From CALDTK01 sp965213735 (GTDB lineage: Bacteria > Bacteroidota > Bacteroidia > Chitinophagales > Saprospiraceae), in assembly GCA_965213735.1 (NCBI GenBank), contig CBDCAB010000005.1:62001-126000 (forward strand): a DNA stretch of 64,000 nt. Reading direction: 5' to 3'. This document shows, in pieces, positions 8,590-17,067 of this stretch. The notes under the pieces are model-generated. The model worked only from the letters and a program-made list of their open reading frames with translations, was not told where the DNA came from and made no database searches. Positions within the stretch are counted from its first letter, which is position 1. Each line of letters opens with the position of its first letter. The position numbers and the translations under genes are program-made.

Positions 8590-9018
8590 ATGGGGAGGGC
8601 TAGGCTTCGCGGTTTTTTGCTGCGCTGTTTTTGCTGCGCTGTTTTTCGGCTTCGCCGTTTTTTGGCTGCGCCGTTTGGCTGTTCGGGGGGCTGGTGGAGG
8701 GGATGGTGGGGGGGCTGGTGGAGGGGCTGGTGGGATGGTATCGCAAGGAGCGCAAAGGGAGGACGCAAGGGGCGCGAAGGGGGCTAGGCTTCGCCGTTTT
8801 TTGCTGCGCTGTTTTTTGCTGTGCTGTTTTTCGGCTTCGCCGGTTTTTGGCTGCGCCGTTTGGCTGTTCGGGGGGCTGGTGGAGGGGCTGGTGGGGATGG
8901 TATCGCAAGGAGCGCAAAGGGAGGACGCAAGGGGCGCGAAGGGGGCTAGGCTTCGCTGTTTTTTTTGCTTCGCTGTTTTTTGGCTGCGCCGTTTGGCTGT
9001 TCGGGGGGCTGGTGGGAG
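8590..9018 (+). repeat. GC-rich interspersed repeat cluster
   Basis: Two and a half tandem units, about 195 bp each, of the same blocks as at 1-205: GGCTTCGC(G/C)GTTTTTTGCTGCGCTG, GGCTGTTCGGGGGGCTGGTGG and ATGGTATCGCAAGGAGCGC. It fills the gap between the protease and RNase HII genes and abuts the 3' end of the latter. Long frames through it are repetitive and not genes. Confidence 0.85.
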
Positions 9019-9026
9019 AAAGGGGT

Positions 9027-9602
9027 TTAGTAGCTGAGGCGAAAGCTTTGGCGGTGGTGGGGGCAGGGGCCGTATTGGGAGAGGGCACGTTGATGCGGGG
9101 GAGTAGCATAGCCTTTGTTGCTTTGCCAGCCATACATCGGGAATTGCTCGTGAAGCTGCTGCATGTGTGCATCACGATAGGTTTTGGCGAGAATGCTTGC
9201 CGCAGCAATACTCTGAAAGCGGCTGTCTCCTTTCTTTTGACAGCTGTAAGGGGTTTTGCCGTAAGGCCTCCAATAATGACCATCCACGAGGTGAAGGATG
9301 GGTTTTGGCGAAAGCCTAGGGAGTTTTGGCGAAAGCATATCTAATGCCTTATGCATGGCGCTCATGCTAGCCTGGAGAATATTCTGCTCATCAATCTCAG
9401 CAGGACTGCACCAGCCGACTGCCCACGCTAAAGCATGCGTCTCGATCCAAATGCGCAAATCTTCACGTCGAGAAGGCTCAATCAGCTTCGAATCATTGAG
9501 ATCGCGAGGACTGCGCTTGCCAGGCTGAAGCACTACCGCAGCCGCTGTAACAGGTCCAGCCAAACAGCCCCGGCCCGCCTCATCGAGACCGACTTCGAGC
9601 AT
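9027..9602 (-). CDS. rnhB: ribonuclease HII
   Basis: Cleaves RNA in RNA-DNA hybrids and starts removal of misincorporated ribonucleotides. I chose the ATG at 9602 (MLEVGLDEAGRGCLAG), the family N-terminus, giving 191 residues; an ATG at 9629 adds nine residues. Catalytic acidic residues are visible in GLDEAGRG, LNDSKLI and HLVDGHYW, together with KGDSRFQSIAAASILAKTYR. Unusually, the region between helix and active-site strand carries SPKLPRLSPKP, encoded by two copies of the 14-mer motif 21 bp apart (9302 and 9323). This looks like a small motif-driven insertion in an otherwise conserved enzyme. Confidence 0.95.
   Translation of the reverse strand: MLEVGLDEAGRGCLAGPVTAAAVVLQPGKRSPRDLNDSKLIEPSRREDLRIWIETHALAWAVGWCSPAEIDEQNILQASMSAMHKALDMLSPKLPRLSPKPILHLVDGHYWRPYGKTPYSCQKKGDSRFQSIAAASILAKTYRDAHMQQLHEQFPMYGWQSNKGYATPPHQRALSQYGPCPHHRQSFRLSY
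9302..9315 (+). repeat. 14-bp dispersed motif (exact)
   Basis: Exact GTTTTGGCGAAAGC inside rnhB (antisense to it), read in the gene as L-S-P-K. Confidence 0.9.
9323..9336 (+). repeat. 14-bp dispersed motif (exact)
   Basis: Second exact copy, 21 bp from the first, again giving L-S-P-K in rnhB. Confidence 0.9.
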
Positions 9603-9711
9603 ATAGGGACGCAGACACCGACGTAACACAACTGCGCGAGATTACGGTAAACTTTCAGTTTCCTGAGCCCTAGCCGCGAACCACTAGTCGAAGCAGCGAC
9701 CTTCTAAAGCT

Positions 9712-11670
9712 GTGACGTTCCGCTCCCAGATACTGCTGCTCCTGATAGGCACGTGCATCAGCGCACTCCATGCACAAGTGGTGGATACCCTCCGCGGTTG
9801 CGACGAATTGCCTACTACGGGCAGCGCCCCCCTGAGCTGTGCAAATTGCGGCGATAAAAGCTTTACCTACAGCTCTACCATCGGCTATACCGCCTCGCCG
9901 GCCGGCAACTGGTGTGGCACCATCGACAACGATCAGTACATCGCCTTTCAGCCTACCCCGAGCGGCGAACTCAATATCCAACTCGCCGTCGCTACCGGCA
10001 GCCTCACCGAAGGCATCCAAGTCGGCGTTGTCAACAGCGCCAATCAACTCATGGGGCCTTGCCTCAACCAAGTGCGACCGGGACAGTCGATACCCTATTC
10101 GGTAAGCGGTCTGGACCCAAAAGAGGTGTTTTTCCTGCGCATTGACGGCTTTGGAGGTGATGATGCAGAATTTTTGATACGCTGGCTCGACACCGATACT
10201 ACACGTGCATACACCGCCGAGGTGCTCCACCAAGCCGATACCACTTTTGTGATTGCGCAGCGGCTAGCCTGTGAGGCAATAGGAATTCCCGGTGAAGACA
10301 TAGACAACTCCACGTGCAGCTACAGCCTCGCCTATACCTTCGAGCCGCAGGCCAGCGGGACGCGAAGCGTGGTATACGCTGATTATAAAATCGGCGAGCG
10401 CTACGATTGGGCCCACCGCCGGGCTATTCGGGCGGAAGTGTCTAGAACCTATACCCGCAGCAGCGGCACAGGCTGTGCGCAAACGCTGTCGGTGCCCTAC
10501 TACTCGCATTTCCTCGACCTCGAGCCAAATGCTGCTCCTGAACCTGTGTGGGAGTGGAATTGTCAGCAGGATCGAGTAGCCTTTACGCTCGCGGCAGGCG
10601 ATACCCAGCGGGTAAGCTTCTATGCTGCTGTGCAGAGTGAGTACTTGCTTGAAGTTGCAGGATTTTCAGGATACGATAATGCCACCGATGAACTCGCGCT
10701 GGATTATACCACCTCAGAAGGTGAGCTAGGGCGTCTTAATAACTCGAACACGCAACACCCGCTGTCGCTTGATTTTAGCGCCGGACCGGTAACGCTCGTG
10801 CTAAGTAATGGCAGTGATTGGACGATAGAATATGCCTTGACTGCCGTGGGAGGCACAAACCGCGTACGCACAATTGCACTTCCCGTAGCCAATCTGGTGG
10901 CCGACTCGGTAGCGATATTTTCAGGACTTGCTGGGATTCCTGCCCAATTTGCCCAAACTCCAGGAAGCTATACCCTTGAAATTGGCTGTGTGCGCTACCT
11001 GCAGGAGGTGCGCGTGCCCGGTTCGATCATTCTCATTGACAATGGCACAGCGACCATCTGCGAGGGTGATTGCTTGCAGAGCGCGAGTGGCATTCAACTT
11101 GGATGTGATGCTGGTAACTACCGCGTTGATGGGCCTAATGATTCTGTGTTTATCGGCGAAATAATCGTCGACCGCAGTCCACCGCTCGAGCTCCTTGAAA
11201 CCAGGTATAGCTGCGACTCGCTGGTGGGCATGTATACAGTTACTTTTGAGTGGACAGGTTCGCGTGCACCTTATCATTTGGGAAGCACGCGCTACGACAG
11301 CACAGCCGCGACTGTCGGTCCGTTTAGCAGTGGTCAACATGTGCGGTACCTGCTGGCTGGAAGCTCGATGTGTTCTGAACCGTTTTTTATTGAGGCGCAA
11401 ATGACCTGTGAGCTTAGTTCGGTTGCAGCAACTGAGCCCGATGAAGCTTTGGCACCGCGACTGACGCGTATTGCACCTGGTCGCTATGTCGTGGAAGGCG
11501 TGCAACCGGGGGACAATTTAGTTCTCGTTGATGCAGGTGGTCGCATTTGCTGGGGAAACCTTGCGGCTGGCCAGCAAGAGGAATTTGCCACTGCTGATCT
11601 GCCTTCAGGGATATATTTTTTGGTGGTGACGAGCGCCACGAACAGGTATACGTTAAGGCTCCATCAATAG
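9712..11670 (+). CDS. T9SS-secreted protein with C-terminal sorting domain
   Basis: 652-residue exported protein, probable GTG start. A signal peptide (LLLLIGTCISALHA) precedes Q. The body has cysteine pairs and beta-rich segments, including YIAFQPTPSGELNIQLAVATG, which resembles lectin-like or CUB-like modules, but no enzyme domain is recognised. The last ~80 residues carry the T9SS type A pattern: VVEGVQPGDNLVLVDAGG, then ADLPSGIYFLVVTS and a basic end (YTLRLHQ). By analogy the tail directs export through the type IX system and is cleaved at the surface. It is followed 62 bp downstream by another T9SS cargo gene, so co-expression is likely. Confidence 0.85.
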   Translation: MTFRSQILLLLIGTCISALHAQVVDTLRGCDELPTTGSAPLSCANCGDKSFTYSSTIGYTASPAGNWCGTIDNDQYIAFQPTPSGELNIQLAVATGSLTEGIQVGVVNSANQLMGPCLNQVRPGQSIPYSVSGLDPKEVFFLRIDGFGGDDAEFLIRWLDTDTTRAYTAEVLHQADTTFVIAQRLACEAIGIPGEDIDNSTCSYSLAYTFEPQASGTRSVVYADYKIGERYDWAHRRAIRAEVSRTYTRSSGTGCAQTLSVPYYSHFLDLEPNAAPEPVWEWNCQQDRVAFTLAAGDTQRVSFYAAVQSEYLLEVAGFSGYDNATDELALDYTTSEGELGRLNNSNTQHPLSLDFSAGPVTLVLSNGSDWTIEYALTAVGGTNRVRTIALPVANLVADSVAIFSGLAGIPAQFAQTPGSYTLEIGCVRYLQEVRVPGSIILIDNGTATICEGDCLQSASGIQLGCDAGNYRVDGPNDSVFIGEIIVDRSPPLELLETRYSCDSLVGMYTVTFEWTGSRAPYHLGSTRYDSTAATVGPFSSGQHVRYLLAGSSMCSEPFFIEAQMTCELSSVAATEPDEALAPRLTRIAPGRYVVEGVQPGDNLVLVDAGGRICWGNLAAGQQEEFATADLPSGIYFLVVTSATNRYTLRLHQ

Positions 11671-11732
11671 CCGGATTTGAAGCTGGAGATTCGCATAAAT
11701 TTCGGATATTGAGTATTCGAAGCAAAAGCACC

Positions 11733-14189
11733 ATGAGAATTACTTACCCTTCCTTCGTTGCGGCGCTCCTCTTTGTGGCGCTAGAGTTAGCTGCACAGGC
11801 GCCTTCGCCATTCATTCACGTCGATCAATTTGGCTATTTGCCTGGGGCGGAAAAAGTGGCCGTGCTGTCTGATCCTCAAATTGGCTACAACAGCGGCTTG
11901 AGCTTTACGCCGGGTGCCACGCTTGAAGTTCGCGATGCCAATACAGATGCCCTAGTATTTAGTGGCGTGCCGGTAGCATATGCTGGAGGGGCTACGCATC
12001 AGCAAAGTGGGGACCGCGGTTGGTGGTTTGACTTCACGAGTGTGACTGCACCAGGAAGTTATGTCGTGGTTGATCCTGCTTCTGGTGAGCGGTCTGCACC
12101 TTTCGATGTAAATGGTCAGGTGTACGATCAAGTGATGTACCACGCGCTGCGGATGTTTTACTATAACCGCGCAAATACGGCCAAGCCAACTCCATTTGCG
12201 GCACCGAATTGGACGGATGCTGCAAGCTTTACAAATCCTGGTCAAGATACTGAAGCTCGCTATATTGATGATCCTACTAATCCTGCGCTATATCGTGATT
12301 TAACTGGTGGCTGGTTTGATGCTGGTGATTACAACAAGTACGTCACCTTTGCAGAATTACCAGTTCATGATTTATTGAGTGCGTATGAAGATGATCCGCA
12401 AGCATTTACGGCAAGCAGCAACATTCCAGGCAGTTCTAACGGTCTTCCCGATATACTTGATGAAGTAAAGTGGGAGCTTGATTGGCTGCTGAAGATGACG
12501 AATGCCGATGGCAGTGTACATATTAAGATGGGCAATATCAGCTATGCTCAAAACACTAATTCTCCTCCTAGTAATAATTTCGATCCTCGCTACTACGGCC
12601 CCACTTGTACGGCTGCAGCGCTGGCCAATGCGGGCATGTTTGCGCATGCAGCGCAGGTACTTCAGAGTCAGCCAGGCATGCAAGCCTATGCTACTATGCT
12701 GGAGTCTACCGCGGAGGCATGTTTTAACTGGGCGCTACCTCACATTCAGGCAGGTACATTAATGACCAATTGCGATGATGGGCGCATCAACGCTGGCGAT
12801 GCAGATCGTACTCCTGCAGAGCAGTTGCAAAGTGCTGTGGTGGCCGCCTGGTATCTGCAGCAATTGACGGGCAACGCAGCATACACTACGTTTTTAGACA
12901 CCTATATTCCCCAGGTCGAGCCTTATGCGAGCTATTACTGGTCGCCCTACAGTTCCCATCTTAACACTGCCTTGCTTGCTTACATGGCCGAATCGACATC
13001 TAATCAGGCAATAGTTAGCTACCTCACCCAAACCTTACAGTCAACTATTGATGGGCAGGAGTTTTTTGGCTGGGATAATCGTGATTTATTTCGCGCGCAT
13101 ATTCCCAGTTGGGCTTATCACTGGGGCTCGAATCAGCCGAAGGCGCGGATGGCATTTTTTAATCTTCAGGCACAGCGGGCGGGCTTCGTGCACGGCGGTG
13201 GTCAGAGCCTCACACGTAGAGCTGCAGAGATGTTACACTATTTTCATGGTGTGAATCCGATGGGCATTGTTATGCTGAGCAATATGTACGGAGCAGGTGC
13301 TGAGCATTCGGTGAATGAAATCTATCATTTATGGTTCTATGATGGAACTCCTTACGAGAATGCGTTGACGAGCACTTTAGGTCCTGCGCCTGGCTATGTC
13401 ACGGGCGGACCGAATGCGAGTTATGCGAGTATTCCTGCGCATGATCCCAACCTAATTCCGCCTGTTGGCCAGCCCGAACAAAAGAGTTATCTCGACGATA
13501 ATGATGCGTCGCAACCTGGTGGTGGTGATAACGCAATTTATGCCATTAATGAGCCTGCCATTTATTATCAATCTGCGTTTGTGCGGCTACTCGCATCCTA
13601 TGTAGGCACTTTAGCTCCGCTGCCGGTAGAGTTACTGAGTTTTTCGGCAAGTTTGGCGGGCGATGAGGTGTTGATTGATTGGACGGTAGGAGCCGAAATA
13701 AATGTTGCAGATTATATCGTCGAACGTAGTGCTGATGGAGCTGTGTTTTCTGATATAGCCTCAGTCGCTCCACAAGGTGCTGGTGCTATGTATCAGTATT
13801 CGGATGCTGCTCCCTTAGCGGGCACGAGTTATTACCGGCTGCGCATCGTGGATGAAGATGGTAGCGTGGCGCATTCAGGCATTGAGGTCATTAATAGGAG
13901 TGCTGGTGCTGAGGTCGTTGCGCCTTTCGGCAAAACATATCTTTTCCCCAATCCGGCTCAATCTCAAACTCGAATTCATCTTGCACGTGTGCCGCAGGGG
14001 GCAAGGCTAGAACTCATTGACGCTACAGGGCGGGTGCTGATAAGTCAGAGCGCAATTAATCCATCGTCGCAGATTCTGCAGAATATCTCCCTGCCTCTGG
14101 ATACTTCTAATTTGCCAGCAGGAGTGTATGCAGTTAAACTTTATGCTGAAGGCGGAGAAACCACTTTGGTGCTGAAGGTGATGGAATAG
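11733..14189 (+). CDS. GH9 endoglucanase-type glycosidase with T9SS tail
   Basis: A signal peptide is followed by an N-terminal Ig-like CelD_N domain (FIHVDQFGYLPGAEKVAVLS), then a glycoside hydrolase family 9 (alpha/alpha)6 domain. Readable GH9 features are GWFDAGDYNKYV (catalytic Asp pair region), PDILDEVKWELDWLLKM, HYFHGVNPMGIVMLSNMYG and the C-terminal acid-base block AIYAINEPAIYYQSAFV. After about residue 635 comes a fibronectin-like segment and a T9SS sorting tail (FPNPAQSQTRIHL, LPAGVYAVKLYAEGG). GH9 enzymes hydrolyse beta-1,4-glucans such as cellulose. ATG at 11733 chosen, since it begins the signal peptide; a TTG at 11709 is in frame. Export through T9SS to the cell surface is inferred. 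Confidence 0.93.
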   Translation: MRITYPSFVAALLFVALELAAQAPSPFIHVDQFGYLPGAEKVAVLSDPQIGYNSGLSFTPGATLEVRDANTDALVFSGVPVAYAGGATHQQSGDRGWWFDFTSVTAPGSYVVVDPASGERSAPFDVNGQVYDQVMYHALRMFYYNRANTAKPTPFAAPNWTDAASFTNPGQDTEARYIDDPTNPALYRDLTGGWFDAGDYNKYVTFAELPVHDLLSAYEDDPQAFTASSNIPGSSNGLPDILDEVKWELDWLLKMTNADGSVHIKMGNISYAQNTNSPPSNNFDPRYYGPTCTAAALANAGMFAHAAQVLQSQPGMQAYATMLESTAEACFNWALPHIQAGTLMTNCDDGRINAGDADRTPAEQLQSAVVAAWYLQQLTGNAAYTTFLDTYIPQVEPYASYYWSPYSSHLNTALLAYMAESTSNQAIVSYLTQTLQSTIDGQEFFGWDNRDLFRAHIPSWAYHWGSNQPKARMAFFNLQAQRAGFVHGGGQSLTRRAAEMLHYFHGVNPMGIVMLSNMYGAGAEHSVNEIYHLWFYDGTPYENALTSTLGPAPGYVTGGPNASYASIPAHDPNLIPPVGQPEQKSYLDDNDASQPGGGDNAIYAINEPAIYYQSAFVRLLASYVGTLAPLPVELLSFSASLAGDEVLIDWTVGAEINVADYIVERSADGAVFSDIASVAPQGAGAMYQYSDAAPLAGTSYYRLRIVDEDGSVAHSGIEVINRSAGAEVVAPFGKTYLFPNPAQSQTRIHLARVPQGARLELIDATGRVLISQSAINPSSQILQNISLPLDTSNLPAGVYAVKLYAEGGETTLVLKVME

Positions 14190-14201
14190 CACAGCACAAG
14201 G

Positions 14202-15161
14202 CTAAAATACAGCCTCCGCTATGCGCCTGATCGTCTTAGCATCGCCCATGGTGTAGTAGTGCAGACAGGGAACGCCTGCAGCCTTTAATTCTTTGCTTTG
14301 TGCAGTACACCACTCCGTGCCTACTTGCCTCACCTGTTTGCGATCATCTCGCACTGCTTCCACTGCGTCGACGAGATCTTTAGGCAGATTTATGTGAAAC
14401 AAGCGCGGGATACTCGATAACTGATAAGCTTTTGTGAGCGGCTTAAGGCCAGGAACAATAGGAACATTAATCCCTACCGCGCGACATGCCTCTACAAAAT
14501 CGAAGTATACTTTGTTATCAAAAAACATTTGCGTCACAATATACTCCGCACCGGCATCAACCTTAGCTTTTAGAAATTTTAAGTCGAGGTCGAGATTTGG
14601 TGCTTCGAAATGTTTCTCTGGATAGCCAGCCACTCCTATACAGAACTCAGTTGCCACACCATTTTGGATGTGCTCATCGAGATAATGACCTTGATTCATG
14701 TCAGCGATCTGCTTTACGAGATCGCAGGCATAATTATGCCCATCAACTTCAGGAATAAACTTGCCGTCGAAGTGGCGTGCATCTCCTCTGAGTGCAAGGA
14801 CATTATTGATACCCAGAAAATTGAGGTCGATGAGCACGTTTTCCGTTTCTGCTACAGAAAATCCGCCACACAGCAGGTGAGGCACCGCATCGACGCCATA
14901 GCGATGTGTAATGGAGGCACAAATCCCAACTGTCCCGGGTCGCTTGCGAATGGCTGTTTTTTCGTAGTGGCCACTCGGTCGCTTTACGTATTCAAAATCT
15001 TCGCGGTGGTAGGTTACATCCACGAAAGGAGGTTTGAACTCCATCAGCGGATCGAGCGTGTCGAAAATCGACTGCATGCTGCCGCCTTTCAGCGGAGGGA
15101 GAACTTCAAAAGAGATAAGTGAGCTACCCTGAGCAGCGTCGAAATAGTCGGTCACCTTCAT
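14202..15161 (-). CDS. metF: methylenetetrahydrofolate reductase
   Basis: Reduces 5,10-methylene-THF to 5-methyl-THF for methionine synthesis; FAD-dependent TIM barrel. The 319-residue length is normal. Seen: ISFEVLPPLKGG at the N-terminus with the conserved Glu, DVTYHR, ICASITHRYGVDAVPHLLCGG, NVLALRGDA, FCIGVAGYPEKH, YIVTQMFFDN and VPIVPGLKPLT, all MetF blocks. It converges with the GH9 gene 12 bp apart. No S-adenosylmethionine riboswitch was recognised upstream, where only 42 bp separate it from the next minus-strand gene, so it may be cotranscribed with the upstream SWIM-like gene. Confidence 0.96.
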   Translation of the reverse strand: MKVTDYFDAAQGSSLISFEVLPPLKGGSMQSIFDTLDPLMEFKPPFVDVTYHREDFEYVKRPSGHYEKTAIRKRPGTVGICASITHRYGVDAVPHLLCGGFSVAETENVLIDLNFLGINNVLALRGDARHFDGKFIPEVDGHNYACDLVKQIADMNQGHYLDEHIQNGVATEFCIGVAGYPEKHFEAPNLDLDLKFLKAKVDAGAEYIVTQMFFDNKVYFDFVEACRAVGINVPIVPGLKPLTKAYQLSSIPRLFHINLPKDLVDAVEAVRDDRKQVRQVGTEWCTAQSKELKAAGVPCLHYYTMGDAKTIRRIAEAVF

Positions 15162-15203
15162 AGTACAGGGGGCTAATGTACTGGCAGCTGTGTTAGCGAG
15201 TGG

Positions 15204-16991
15204 TTACAAGCCTAAGTCATCAGGCTCTAGGTCGCCGAGTAATATATCCACGAAGTCAGCAAGTTCATCATCGACAATTTCTACAAAATGCAGGTCTAGC
15301 GCCTCGCGAATGCGTAGCTCATCGACCTCCCAGAGGCGGTGAATCGTAGTTGAAATGAGGCCCCGTAAGCCTTCTTCGTTGACCAGCGGCAGCAGCTCGA
15401 TAATGCTCACCAGGGCTGGATCGTAGAGTTCATTGACGTACTTCGGAAAAAAATTCGGCAGGTAATCGAGCAGAATAACGGGATCGACAGCGCCTGCAGC
15501 GACAAGTAACTCGTAGGCTTCATCGAAGCGCTGCAGCTCACAGAGCAAAACGAAATACTTAGTAAGAGCTGCATACTCGCCGCGTTCTACGGCAGGTTGG
15601 AGGTGCAGTGCTATCTCGCTCAAGCGCCGGTGGTAGTCATCTGCGTCTACCTCTTCTTTGTACACATCGAGGATTCCGTAGATGCGATGCCCGATGCTCA
15701 AGAATGCTTTGCGCAGCAGTCGCTCCTCCAACTTTTTGTCGTCGATGCTTTCGAGCAGCATCATCACGAGGTCGTTGTACATCCCACAGCGGGCAATGTC
15801 TTCCGGGTCTTCCCGAAGCGTGGCAGCACCTGGTTCTACGAGTGCGCCCATTACATAGTCTACTACAACATCTTGGAGGTTGTGGTGCAGCATCTCGGCC
15901 AGTGCGGGCGCACGCAGGAGGGGGTTTTGCAAGTAGCGATCAAAGAGCTCTTGCAGCTTGTCGAATTGCTGGGTACGCGCGTAAAACAGCGCTAGCGGCA
16001 TGGCTAGGCGCTCGGCTTCTTCTATTTGTGCGGGTTTTTTTCCTTGTTTGCGTGCCCTCTCCCACCGGCGGCGCAAGCTTTTCTCGAGCTCTGCAAGGTC
16101 GGTCTGCGTAAGAGACTCCTCATCGATTAAAGCGATGAGGCTACTCTGGATTTGTGGTTCGAGTTTCGGAAAGCGGCGAAGGAGTCGCATCCCCAGCTCA
16201 TGCACCTGCATGATCAATTGCTCGGGAGCCGGCGGTATGGTCAGATCGCTCAGCATGCCACTACTCGCGATCACGAGATCGACTTCATAATCGAGCAGTG
16301 CAGTTCCCTTGGCGAGTTTTGCCAAAAGGCGACTCAACATGGCGCGGCACAGCAGAAAGCACTGCTGATACTTCTCCTGCTCGTAGAGGTAATTTATCTC
16401 GTCGAGGAGGCGATAAGGATCGAAGCCTTCCGGAGGTAGCGTAAAATCCTTTGAACTTGCGGGATCATCCATCAGCCCCACCACCTCGTCGTAGAGTTCA
16501 CCTGATTTATCGATGTTTTCGAGAATGGTAAATACCAAATCGCCCTGCAATTCGGGATAGGTGCGCAGGCAGAGCTTAAAAGCCTGGATGAGGTGATCGC
16601 GGTGGGCCTCCAGCATGAGGTGATCTACCATGCTGATGCGCTCTTTGGAGAGCTGTGGGAGTTTAGCAACGTCTTCTGCCTCGCCCTCGCTGGCTTCACG
16701 TTCGCGGATGCCGGTGAGCAGGGCGGCCACGTGTGCGCAATCAGAACTGTCTCTGCCGTCGATGCTGCACAACCATGACGGGCCATCTTTCCCGTGCTCA
16801 ATTTTGACGGTAGCAGGGCCAGGCGCATCATCGATGATCGCGCTGTAGCGGCGGCGGCGAACATCGATGCGCAGCTCCCGCACACCACTGGAGAGGTACA
16901 ACTGCCGGCCCCGCGATAAAGCTTCTGCCTCCAGGCGCTCGCGAATAATTTCGTGGGTCTTCAGGTGTCGAGTTGCCATAGTAGTAAACAC
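15204..16991 (-). CDS. SWIM-like zinc finger protein
   Basis: 595-residue cytoplasmic protein. Near residues 60-110 it has a SWIM-like pattern ending SSDCAHVAALLTGI; the first cysteine pair appears degenerate (a single Cys in WLCSIDG). The remainder is all-helical, resembling TPR/HEAT-type repeats (for example LFYARTQQFDKLQELFDRYL). In Bacteroidota SWIM proteins often occur beside SNF2 helicases; here a SNF2 gene lies 11 kb away, so a shared role in nucleic-acid transactions is possible but unproven. ATG at 16979 (MATRHLKTHEI) is an equally good start. Its neighbour metF lies 42 bp downstream. Confidence 0.7.
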   Translation of the reverse strand: MFTTMATRHLKTHEIIRERLEAEALSRGRQLYLSSGVRELRIDVRRRRYSAIIDDAPGPATVKIEHGKDGPSWLCSIDGRDSSDCAHVAALLTGIREREASEGEAEDVAKLPQLSKERISMVDHLMLEAHRDHLIQAFKLCLRTYPELQGDLVFTILENIDKSGELYDEVVGLMDDPASSKDFTLPPEGFDPYRLLDEINYLYEQEKYQQCFLLCRAMLSRLLAKLAKGTALLDYEVDLVIASSGMLSDLTIPPAPEQLIMQVHELGMRLLRRFPKLEPQIQSSLIALIDEESLTQTDLAELEKSLRRRWERARKQGKKPAQIEEAERLAMPLALFYARTQQFDKLQELFDRYLQNPLLRAPALAEMLHHNLQDVVVDYVMGALVEPGAATLREDPEDIARCGMYNDLVMMLLESIDDKKLEERLLRKAFLSIGHRIYGILDVYKEEVDADDYHRRLSEIALHLQPAVERGEYAALTKYFVLLCELQRFDEAYELLVAAGAVDPVILLDYLPNFFPKYVNELYDPALVSIIELLPLVNEEGLRGLISTTIHRLWEVDELRIREALDLHFVEIVDDELADFVDILLGDLEPDDLGL

Positions 16992-17067
16992 ATCAGCGCG
17001 CGTGGATTAGTTACGCGTAGCAGGTGCTAGTCGTTGCGCACGCTGCTCTGGTTCGGTCGGGTTGAGG

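Noticed and set aside
8512..9344. Open frames of 90-237 codons in the GC-rich repeat cluster
   Set aside because: They exist in several frames at once, consist of repeated blocks and match no protein pattern; they also run over the 3' end of rnhB.
15608..16111. 167-codon plus-strand frame opposite the SWIM-like gene
   Set aside because: Composition of an antisense shadow (Arg/Cys/Ser-rich), no start context, no family.
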